20,649 bases of DNA, taken from assembly GCA_038254195.1 (NCBI GenBank), contig JBBSGJ010000017.1:1-20649 (forward strand), written 5' to 3'. This stretch comes from JBBQAA01 sp038254195 (GTDB lineage Bacteria; Actinomycetota; Thermoleophilia; Solirubrobacterales; Solirubrobacteraceae). Below, one piece after another: positions 7,580 through 13,601 of the stretch (positions within the stretch are counted from its first letter, which is position 1; every line of letters begins with the position of its first letter). The notes below the pieces were generated by a model. It saw only the letters and a program-made list of their open reading frames with translations. It was not told where the DNA came from and ran no database searches. The translations under genes and the position numbers were made by a program.

Positions 7580-8587
7580 TCACCCGGTGATGGGAAAGGA
7601 CGTCGGCGGGAGTGGCCTCAGCGCTGCTTGCGCAGGGTCGTTCCGATGACGCCGCGGGCCTCCATCGCGGCGTGCGCGTCGGCAGCGCGCTCCAGCGGGA
7701 AGGTCTGCCCGATCACGGGCCTGATCCGGCCCGCTGCGGCCTCGGACAACGCCCGCTCGGCCAGCCGCCTCCGTGGGCTCGAAACGGACCTGCTCGATCC
7801 CGCGCACGGTCACCCCGAGCCGTTGCGCATCTTGCGGTTCGATCCTGGCGAACGCGCCGCTCGGAGCTCCGTGGGCGGAGAATCGGCCGCCGCGCGCCAT
7901 CGCTCCGAAGGCGGCCTGGCCCACGGCCCCGCCGACGCCATCGAACACCGCATCCACCCCCGCTTCGCCGGTGGCCTCCTGCACCTGCTCCGCCCAGCTT
8001 GGCTCGGAGTAGTCAACCACGGCATCGGCGCCCAGCTGCCGGGCCAGGTCGAGCTTGCGTTCACCGCGCGCGGCTCCGATGACCCGCGCGCCCGCCGCGT
8101 GCGCCAGCTGCACCAGCAGGATGCCGAGGCCGCCGGCCGCCGCCACGACCAGCACCCAGTCCTCCGGCCGGACCCGGGCATTCTCGAACAGCGCCAGAGC
8201 GGTCGGGCCGTCGTGGAGCAGCGCCGCCGCCTCGCGCAGTCCCAGGCCATCCGGCACCGGGATCAGCCGCTCCACCGGTGCCGCGGCCTGCTCGGCGTAA
8301 CCGCCGGGTTCGCCGGACCTGGCCACGACGCGCCGGCCGACCCAGGCAGGGTCCACGCCCTCGCCGATGGAGATCACCTCGCCAGCCACCCCGTCGCCGG
8401 GTACGTAGGGCGGCTGCACCGTGAAGTACTCACCACCCCAGCCACTCCGGACCTGCGTCTCGACGAACAGGACGTGAGCGACGGACACGCCGACGACCAC
8501 CTGACCCGGTCCGGCGACCGGGTCAGGCGCCTCGCGCGCGGCCAGCACCTCGGGTCCCCCGAAGCGAGTGACCTCCACCACCATCAC
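7580..8587 (-). pseudogene. Quinone-oxidoreductase-like MDR protein, frameshifted near the 3' end
   Basis: The first about 270 residues are a good medium-chain reductase of the zinc-free quinone oxidoreductase type. They include a GroES-like domain (PPYVPGDGVAGEVISIGEGV), an NADPH-binding AAAGGLGILLVQLA loop and LGADAVVDYSEPSW. After EPTEA, at about 7765-7770, the open frame turns into Arg-rich sequence ending at 7580. In the neighbouring frame the missing family C-terminus is intact (LAERALSEAAAGRIRPVIGQ, then FPLERAADAHAAMEARG and VIGTTLRKQR) and stops at 7618. Loss of two bases from GCGCGG would explain it. It is either a recent inactivation or a sequence error. The GTG start at 8587 overlaps the DUF5519 stop by 4 bases (ATG 8584 is the alternative), so both share the SoxR-type promoter. 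Confidence 0.8.
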
Positions 8588-8934
8588 GCGGGCGCTCCGG
8601 CGGGCAGCCCGTGGCGGGCGACGAGTCGGTCGTAGTTGAGCCGCAGCAGCGCGATGACGTCGTCGACGTCGGCCTGACTCTCGATCCGGCGCGCGCCGGG
8701 ACCCGCCTTGCCGGGGAAAACCGGGTGATCGACGATGCGTCCCTCCTCGACCAGCTCGGCCCAGACGGCCTTGGGGAAGCTGAAATGGGCCGCATGGTCA
8801 CCGTGCAGGTGGCCGAGCGCGTGGCCGCCGAGCTTGAACCCGAACTCGCCGCGGCGGCCCGTGCCCGCCTCGACTCCGGGCCAGGAGGTGACCTCCTCGG
8901 TGATCTGGCGGTTCGCTGTCGGGATTGCGGTCAT
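8584..8934 (-). CDS. DUF5519 / luciferase-domain family protein
   Basis: This 116-residue soluble protein resembles the short family called luciferase domain or DUF5519. It shows the opening helix ITEEVTSWPGV, the strand pair GEFGFKLGGHALGHLHGDHAAHFSF, the VWAELVEEGRIVDHPVFPGKAG block and a final LLRLNYDRL helix. The family name comes from a plant-pathogen-like or bioluminescence annotation and does not establish light production; no function is proved. ATG 8934 is chosen because GAGGAG lies 6 bases before it; an upstream ATG at 8955 lacks this. It is the first gene behind the SoxR-type promoter and its stop overlaps the oxidoreductase start, so a role in redox or quinone stress is suggested by context only. 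Confidence 0.8.
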   Translation of the reverse strand: MTAIPTANRQITEEVTSWPGVEAGTGRRGEFGFKLGGHALGHLHGDHAAHFSFPKAVWAELVEEGRIVDHPVFPGKAGPGARRIESQADVDDVIALLRLNYDRLVARHGLPAGAPA

Positions 8935-8968
8935 GTCGTCTCCTCGCAGGTTCACGCTTCGTCCGGCT

Positions 8969-8999
8969 AAGCTACAAGCTCAAGTAAGCTTGAAGTCAA
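8969..8999 (-). promoter_or_regulatory. SoxR-type promoter and operator
   Basis: On the minus strand, TTGACT (8994-8999) and TAGCTT (8969-8974) stand 19 bases apart, the overlong spacer that MerR-family activators require. The spacer contains the dyad TCAAG-4-CTTGA (8980-8993), like the CTCAAG/CTTGAG core of the known SoxR box. It lies upstream of the DUF5519 gene and next to soxR, so SoxR is the obvious regulator. Activation has not been shown here. Confidence 0.85.
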
Positions 9000-9025
9000 G
9001 TCCAACCCGTGAATCACCTCCTGCC

Positions 9026-9478
9026 ATGCCCGACCTGCTGACCATCGGCGAGATCTCACGGCGCAGCGGCGTCGCCGCCTCGGCGCTGCGCTTCTACGAG
9101 GAGCGCGGGCTGATCGCCTCGGAGCGCGCTGGCTCGGGCCACCGCCGCTACCCGCGCCCGGTGCTGCGTCGGATCGCCTTCATCGTCTTCGCCCAGCGGG
9201 TCGGGCTGAGCCTGGAGGAGATCGGCGCCGAGCTCGCCCGGCTGCCTCCCGATCGCGCGCCCACCCGGCGCGACTGGTCCCGCCTCTCGCGCGGGTGGAG
9301 CGGACGGATCGATCACCGGATCGCAGAGCTCGAACGCCTCAAGGCCGGCCTCACCGAGTGCATCGGCTGCGGGTGCCTCTCGCTGGATCGCTGCAGGCTC
9401 TCCAATCCCGACGACCGGGCGGCCCGCATCGGTCCGGGCCCGCGCTACTGGATGGGCGACCGCCCGCTCGCCGGCTGA
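9026..9478 (+). CDS. soxR: Redox-sensitive transcriptional activator SoxR
   Basis: The 150-residue protein is a MerR-family regulator. The N-terminal winged helix reads LTIGEISRRSGVAASALRFY followed by EERGLI, and a dimerisation helix (IDHRIAELERLKAGLTE) precedes the metal site. Cys112, Cys115, Cys117 and Cys123, in CIGCGCLSLDRC, match the four ligands of the SoxR [2Fe-2S] cluster. One-electron oxidation by redox-cycling compounds would turn on the divergent operon. ATG 9026 gives the standard family start; no plus-strand ribosome binding site is evident, so a leaderless message is possible. Its 3' end overlaps the convergent asd gene by 34 bases. Confidence 0.93.
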   Translation: MPDLLTIGEISRRSGVAASALRFYEERGLIASERAGSGHRRYPRPVLRRIAFIVFAQRVGLSLEEIGAELARLPPDRAPTRRDWSRLSRGWSGRIDHRIAELERLKAGLTECIGCGCLSLDRCRLSNPDDRAARIGPGPRYWMGDRPLAG

Positions 9479-10500
9479 CTATGCCGCACGGGCGGGGGCG
9501 CGTCCAGCAGTCCGCGCGCGTGAAGCAGCTCGGCGAGCTGCACGGTGTTCGTCGCCGCGCCCTTGCGCAGGTTGTCGCCCACGACCCACAGGTTCAGCGT
9601 CCGCGGGTTCGACGGGTCGCGGCGGATCCGGCCCACGAACACCTCGTCGCGGCCGACGGCATTGATCGCCAGCGGGTAGCGGCCCGCGCCCGGATCATCC
9701 TCGACGACGACGCCCGGGGCCGCACGGAGCAGCTCGCGGCACGCCTCCGGGGAGAGATCGTCGTGCGTCTCCACGTTGATCGCCTCGGAGTGGCCGGTCA
9801 CCACCGGCACGCGGACGCATGTCGCGGTGATCCGCAGCCCGGGCAGCTCGAGGATCTTGCGCGACTCGTTCATGACCTTGGTCTCCTCGGTCGTGTACGG
9901 GTCGTCCTCGGGGAAGTGCTCGACCTGCGGCAGGACGTTGAAGGCGATCGGGTGGGGATAGACCTCCGGAGCGGGGGGCTCCATCTCGTGCAGGATCGCG
10001 TGGGCCTGGGCCTTGAGCTCCTCGACCGCGGCGAGCCCGGTCCCCGAGACGGCCTGGTAGCTCGACAGGATCACGCGCTCGAGACCCACGGCGTCGTGGA
10101 TCGCCTTGAGCGGGAGCATCGCCTGCATGGTCGTGCAGTTCGGGTTGGCGACGATCCCGCGGTGCGCGTCGAGCGCCTGGGGGTTGACCTCGGCGACGAC
10201 GAGCGGCACGTCGGGCTCCATCCGCCAGCGCGAGGAGTTGTCCACCACGATCGCGCCCGCCTCGGTGAAGCGCGGCGCCCACTCCTCCGACACCGATCCG
10301 CCCGCGGAGAAGAGGGCGAGGTGGACTCCGGCGAGCTCCTCCTCGCGCAGCTCGCGGACCCGGAGGCCACGGAGCTCGGAGCCCGCGGAGCGGACGGAGG
10401 CGAGGGGGATGACCTCGTCGGCCGGGAAGGAGCGCTGCTCGAGCAGCTCGAGGATGCTCCGGCCCACCGCGCCGGTGGCGCCGACGACCGCGACCCTCAT
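9445..10500 (-). CDS. asd: Aspartate-semialdehyde dehydrogenase
   Basis: This enzyme reduces aspartyl phosphate with NADPH to aspartate semialdehyde, the branch metabolite for lysine (and diaminopimelate), threonine and methionine. The 351-residue protein has GATGAVG (7-13) for NADPH, the nucleophile Cys122 in ANPNCTTMQ, SYQAVSG (147-153), and Arg230 and His237 in CVRVPVVTGHSEA. The ATG at 10500 overlaps the lysC stop by 4 bases (ATGA); a much longer upstream frame only reads through lysC out of frame. The stop at 9445 lies inside the 3' end of soxR on the opposite strand, and the last about 15 residues (QPASGRSPIQ) look like unconserved tail. The enzyme follows lysC both in the pathway and in the operon. 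Confidence 0.96.
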   Translation of the reverse strand: MRVAVVGATGAVGRSILELLEQRSFPADEVIPLASVRSAGSELRGLRVRELREEELAGVHLALFSAGGSVSEEWAPRFTEAGAIVVDNSSRWRMEPDVPLVVAEVNPQALDAHRGIVANPNCTTMQAMLPLKAIHDAVGLERVILSSYQAVSGTGLAAVEELKAQAHAILHEMEPPAPEVYPHPIAFNVLPQVEHFPEDDPYTTEETKVMNESRKILELPGLRITATCVRVPVVTGHSEAINVETHDDLSPEACRELLRAAPGVVVEDDPGAGRYPLAINAVGRDEVFVGRIRRDPSNPRTLNLWVVGDNLRKGAATNTVQLAELLHARGLLDAPPPVRHSQPASGRSPIQ

Positions 10501-11756
10501 GCCCTCGCCTCGAAGGGGCGCTCGGTCTGCACGCCGTCGTCGCCCAGCCCGAAGGCCGCGTGCAGGCCGCGCACGGCGTCGCGGACCCGGTCGACCGCGA
10601 TCACACAGGAGATCTTGATGGGCGACGTGGAGATCATCTGGATGTTGATGCCCTGGTCGCCCAGGGTGCGGAAGACGGTGGCGGCGACGCCGGGGTGCGA
10701 GCGCATCCCCGCCCCGACGATGGAGACCTTCCCCATCGACTCGTCGGTCTCGAGATCGCGGACGACCCGCCCGATCATGGGCTCGAGGGTGTCCCGGGCG
10801 GCCCGGAGATCGTCGGTCGGCACCGTGAAGGAGATCTCCGCGCGGGTGTCGGCGGTGACGGGCTCGTTCTGGACGATCATGTCCACGTTGACGTTCGCGT
10901 CGGCGAGCGAGGTGAAGATCAGCCCCGCCACGCCGGGCTCGTCGGGAACCCCCACGAGCGTGACGCGGGCCTCCTCGGTCGAGTGGGTGACGGCGGTGAT
11001 GAGCGGGTGCTCCATGGTGTCCTTCTCGCTCACGATAACCGTCCCCGGCCGCTCCTCGAACGAGGAGCGGCAGTGGATCCGCACCCCGTGGTTGCGGGCG
11101 TACTCGACCGAGCGGAGCTGGAGCACCTTGGCCCCGCTCGAGGCCATCTCGAGCATCTCCTCGAAGGAGATCTGGGACAGCTTCCGTGCGTTGGGCACAA
11201 TTCGCGGATCGGCCGAGAACACCCCTGCTACGTCCGTGTAGATCTCGCAGACCTCGGCGCCCACCGCGGCGGCGAGGGCGACCGCGGTGGTGTCCGAGCC
11301 GCCCCGGCCGAGCGTGGTGACGTCGTGGGAGGTGGAGACGCCCTGGAAGCCCGCCACGAGGACGATCGCATCCTCGTCGAGCGCGGCGGTGATGCGGTCC
11401 GCCCGGACATCGAGGATCCTTGCCTTCGTATGCGAGGTGTCCGTCACGATGCCGGCCTGGGAGCCGGTGAGCGAGATCGCCCGGTGGCCGAGGTCGTGGA
11501 TGGCCATGGCGCACAGGGCGCATGACTGGCGCTCCCCGGTGGAGAGGAGCATGTCCATCTCGCGCGCGTCGGGGGTCGGGGAGACCTCCGAGGCCATGGC
11601 GATGAGCTCGTCGGTGGTCTTCCCGCGGGCCGACAGGACGGCGACCACGCGCAGGCCCCGCTCCTTCTGGGCGACGATGCGGCGCGCCGCGCGCTTGAGC
11701 CGCCCGGCGTCAGCGACCGACGTCCCGCCGAACTTCATGACGACGGTCGCGGGCAC
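10497..11756 (-). CDS. lysC: Aspartate kinase
   Basis: The 419-residue enzyme phosphorylates aspartate with ATP, the committed step to the aspartate family of amino acids. The kinase domain starts with KFGGTS (8-13) and includes FQGVSTSHDVTTLGRGGSDTT and EIYTDVAGVFSADPR. From about residue 265 two ACT domains follow (VTLVGVPDEPGVAGLIF and VSIVGAGMRSHPGVAATVF), which normally bind lysine and threonine as feedback inhibitors. The GTG start at 11756 gives the usual short lead before KFGG; an ATG at 11738 is the only near alternative. An internal ATG at 11015 could make a separate regulatory subunit. The 5' end overlaps the divergent lipoprotein gene. Confidence 0.96.
   Translation of the reverse strand: MPATVVMKFGGTSVADAGRLKRAARRIVAQKERGLRVVAVLSARGKTTDELIAMASEVSPTPDAREMDMLLSTGERQSCALCAMAIHDLGHRAISLTGSQAGIVTDTSHTKARILDVRADRITAALDEDAIVLVAGFQGVSTSHDVTTLGRGGSDTTAVALAAAVGAEVCEIYTDVAGVFSADPRIVPNARKLSQISFEEMLEMASSGAKVLQLRSVEYARNHGVRIHCRSSFEERPGTVIVSEKDTMEHPLITAVTHSTEEARVTLVGVPDEPGVAGLIFTSLADANVNVDMIVQNEPVTADTRAEISFTVPTDDLRAARDTLEPMIGRVVRDLETDESMGKVSIVGAGMRSHPGVAATVFRTLGDQGINIQMISTSPIKISCVIAVDRVRDAVRGLHAAFGLGDDGVQTERPFEARA
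11015..11025 (-). promoter_or_regulatory. Possible internal translation start for an aspartate kinase beta subunit
   Basis: Inside lysC, Met248 (ATG 11015) is preceded by GAAGGA (11020-11025), 4 bases away. Starting there gives 172 residues carrying only the two ACT domains. Corynebacterium and Bacillus LysC are known to be alpha2-beta2 enzymes with the beta chain made from such an in-frame start, so the same may hold here. Confidence 0.5.
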
Positions 11757-12831
11757 GACCAGCCAGGGTAGTCGCGGGGTCTTCGGCCTCGCCCTCGCCG
11801 CGACCCTCCTCCTGACCGCGTGCGGGGGAGGCCGCTACGCGGCGGCGCTGCGCATGGCGACGACCACCTCGCGCACGGCCACGACCCCCGCCCGCCGGGT
11901 TACGACCCCCGCCCGCCCCTCCACGAAGCCGCCCGAGGAGGCGCTGGCCGCGGTGCGGAAGCTGTCGCTCGAGGCGCTCGCCGCGCGGGTGCTGGTGGTG
12001 GCCGCGCCGGGCGACGGGCCGACGGCGCGCCTCGGCCCGCGGGCGTGGGGCGGGGTGCTGGGGACGGGCGGACCCGCCGGGCCCTGGGTCCTCGCGCGGG
12101 CCGACGAGCTCGGGCTGCCGCCGGCCTCGCGGCGGGGCGACCAGTCCGCCGCCCAGCTCCGGGACGCCGCCGAGCGCGCCGCGCGGGCCTTGCGGGCGCA
12201 GGGCGCCCGCGCCGTCCTGGCGCCGCCGGCCGACGTCTCGGTCCCGGCCGGCGCGGTGGCGCCGCGCTCCTTCGGCCAGGACCCGGCGCGCGTGGCGCGG
12301 GCGGCGCGCGCCGAGGCTGCCGGGCTCGCGCGCGGTGGGCTCGCCCCGGTGCCGGGCTCCTTCCCGGGCGAAGGCGCCGCCTCGGCGGACCCGGACGTGA
12401 CCACGGCAACCGTCGGGCAGGGGCTCCCCCAGCTCCGGCGCCGGGACCTCGCCCCCTTCCGCGCCCTCGCCCCGCGCGTGCCGGGGATACAGGTCTCGAA
12501 TGCGCTCTACGCCGCGTTCGACGGCGTGACCCCCGCGGCGCTGCTGCCCGAGGCGGACGTGCGACTCCTCCGCGGCGAGACGGGCTTCGCGGGGGCGGCG
12601 GTCTCGCCCGAGCTCGGCGCGCTCGTGCAGGTGACGAGACGGCCGCCCGGCGCCGTGGCGGTCGACGCCCTGCGGGCGGGGATCGACCTCGTCCTCGTCG
12701 ACGGCACGGCGGCCGACGCGAGGGGCGTCTTCCGCGCCGTCCTCGCCGCCGCGACGAAGGGAGCGCTCCCCCGCCCCCGCCTCGAGGAGGCTGCGGCCCG
12801 CGCGCTGGCCCTCCGCGAAGCGACCCGCTGA
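11737..12831 (+). CDS. NagZ-like glycoside hydrolase family 3 lipoprotein, probably non-catalytic
   Basis: The 364-residue product has a lipoprotein signal (residues 14-29) with lipobox LTAC at Cys29, then a Thr/Pro/Ala linker (41-67). The rest follows the order of GH3 beta-N-acetylhexosaminidases: LAPPADV (161-167), RSFG with DPARV (177-186), GSFPGEG (207-213) where active enzymes have KHFPGHG, VSNALY (253-258) for SHALY, and AAVSPELG (287-294). The last should hold the nucleophile Asp, but position 291 is Pro. Lys-His and Asp are thus absent, so hydrolysis is unlikely. A surface-anchored binding or regulatory role in cell-wall turnover is a guess. ATG 11737 is the only sensible start and overlaps the 5' end of lysC by 20 bases. 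Confidence 0.7.
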   Translation: MTTVAGTTSQGSRGVFGLALAATLLLTACGGGRYAAALRMATTTSRTATTPARRVTTPARPSTKPPEEALAAVRKLSLEALAARVLVVAAPGDGPTARLGPRAWGGVLGTGGPAGPWVLARADELGLPPASRRGDQSAAQLRDAAERAARALRAQGARAVLAPPADVSVPAGAVAPRSFGQDPARVARAARAEAAGLARGGLAPVPGSFPGEGAASADPDVTTATVGQGLPQLRRRDLAPFRALAPRVPGIQVSNALYAAFDGVTPAALLPEADVRLLRGETGFAGAAVSPELGALVQVTRRPPGAVAVDALRAGIDLVLVDGTAADARGVFRAVLAAATKGALPRPRLEEAAARALALREATR

Positions 12832-12860
12832 TGTGTGACACCCTAGTGTAACATCGGGTT
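12831..12860 (+). promoter_or_regulatory. Candidate vapBC promoter/operator
   Basis: This comparatively AT-rich spacer begins in the stop codon of the lipoprotein gene. It holds an imperfect dyad, ATGT (12831-12834) with ACAT (12851-12854) and ACAC (12838-12841) with GTGT (12846-12849). TAACAT (12849-12854) fits a -10 element six bases before the antitoxin ATG, which would give a leaderless message. Autoregulation by antitoxin binding is usual for such pairs; here it is inferred. Confidence 0.45.
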
Positions 12861-13175
12861 ATGGGATCACCGAGGATCGGCGTGGTGAAGGACGCGGAGC
12901 TCGCGGAGGCGCTCGAGGCCTCGCGTGACCTCCTCGGCGAGCGCGAGCGTCGGTCGGAGGCCGGACAGGTGCGCCGCCTGGCGATCCTCGGGGCCCAGGC
13001 GCTGCTCGCCCGCAACCCTGTCGTCTTGGACGACCGGGTGCGGAGGCGCCTGCTCGACTTCCCCGGGTCCCGACCGGCGATCGCCCACTTCGAGGATCTG
13101 CCGTGGCTGGACGAGCCGGTCGACGAGTCCCACGCTCTGAGCGCGGACCTCGACTGGGCCCGTGGCGAGCGGTGA
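12861..13175 (+). CDS. vapB: VapB-like antitoxin
   Basis: The 104-residue charged protein sits directly before a PIN-domain gene and overlaps it by 4 bases (GTGA), the usual antitoxin-toxin layout. The N-terminal part PRIGVVKDAELAEALEASRD resembles antitoxins of this type that bind DNA, followed by a helical segment VRRLAILGAQALLA. The C-terminal tail, rich in D/E/W (PWLDEPVDESHALSADLDWA), could wrap the toxin. Similarity is moderate, so the role rests partly on position. No ribosome binding site is seen before ATG 12861, in keeping with leaderless expression. Confidence 0.7.
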   Translation: MGSPRIGVVKDAELAEALEASRDLLGERERRSEAGQVRRLAILGAQALLARNPVVLDDRVRRRLLDFPGSRPAIAHFEDLPWLDEPVDESHALSADLDWARGER

Positions 13176-13570
13176 ACGGGGAACCTGTCTACATAGACGC
13201 GTCCGCAGCGGTCAAGCTCCTCATCCCCGAGCGCGAGACGACCGCGCTCCGCCGAGAGCTCGAGGGAAGCGGGACGGTCGTCTCGTCCGAGTTGCTCGAG
13301 GTGGAGATGGCGTGCACGCTGAGGAGGCGGGCCGCGGCGGTCCCATCGCGCATTCCCGCTCTCGTCCGGAACTTCGTCCTCGTGCCGATGACCTCGTCGA
13401 TCCGCAAGCGGGCCATGGAGGCGTGGAAACCGCCTCAGCGGACGTTGGACGCGTTGCACCTCGCCACCGCGCTCGAGCTCGCACTCGACGACCTCGTGCT
13501 CGTCTCCTACGACGCCGACCAGCTCGCCGCGGCCGCCGCCGAGGGCCTCGCGGTGGCGAGCCCCGCCTGA
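13172..13570 (+). CDS. vapC: VapC-like PIN-domain ribonuclease toxin
   Basis: The 132-residue protein is a PIN-domain nuclease. The metal-binding acidic residues are Asp9 in YIDASAAVKL, Glu43 in SSELLEVE, Asp93 in TLDALHLATA and Asp114 in SYDADQLAAAA, the expected positions for a VapC toxin that cuts tRNA or rRNA. The GTG at 13172 is chosen because it places the first Asp near the N-terminus and overlaps the antitoxin stop; the longer frame from 13103 lies within the antitoxin gene. It converges on the restriction-modification gene with a 31-base gap in which no terminator hairpin was seen. Confidence 0.85.
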   Translation: MNGEPVYIDASAAVKLLIPERETTALRRELEGSGTVVSSELLEVEMACTLRRRAAAVPSRIPALVRNFVLVPMTSSIRKRAMEAWKPPQRTLDALHLATALELALDDLVLVSYDADQLAAAAAEGLAVASPA

Positions 13571-13601
13571 GCTCGCACGTCCTGCTCCACTGCCGGCGTC
13601 G

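Noticed and set aside
7569..7617. CACC...GGTG hairpin after csoR
   Set aside because: Only four base pairs with no T-run; too weak to call a terminator.
11900..13459. Minus-strand open frame of 519 codons
   Set aside because: It crosses the lipoprotein, vapB and vapC genes in antisense and is Arg/Pro-rich without domain features.
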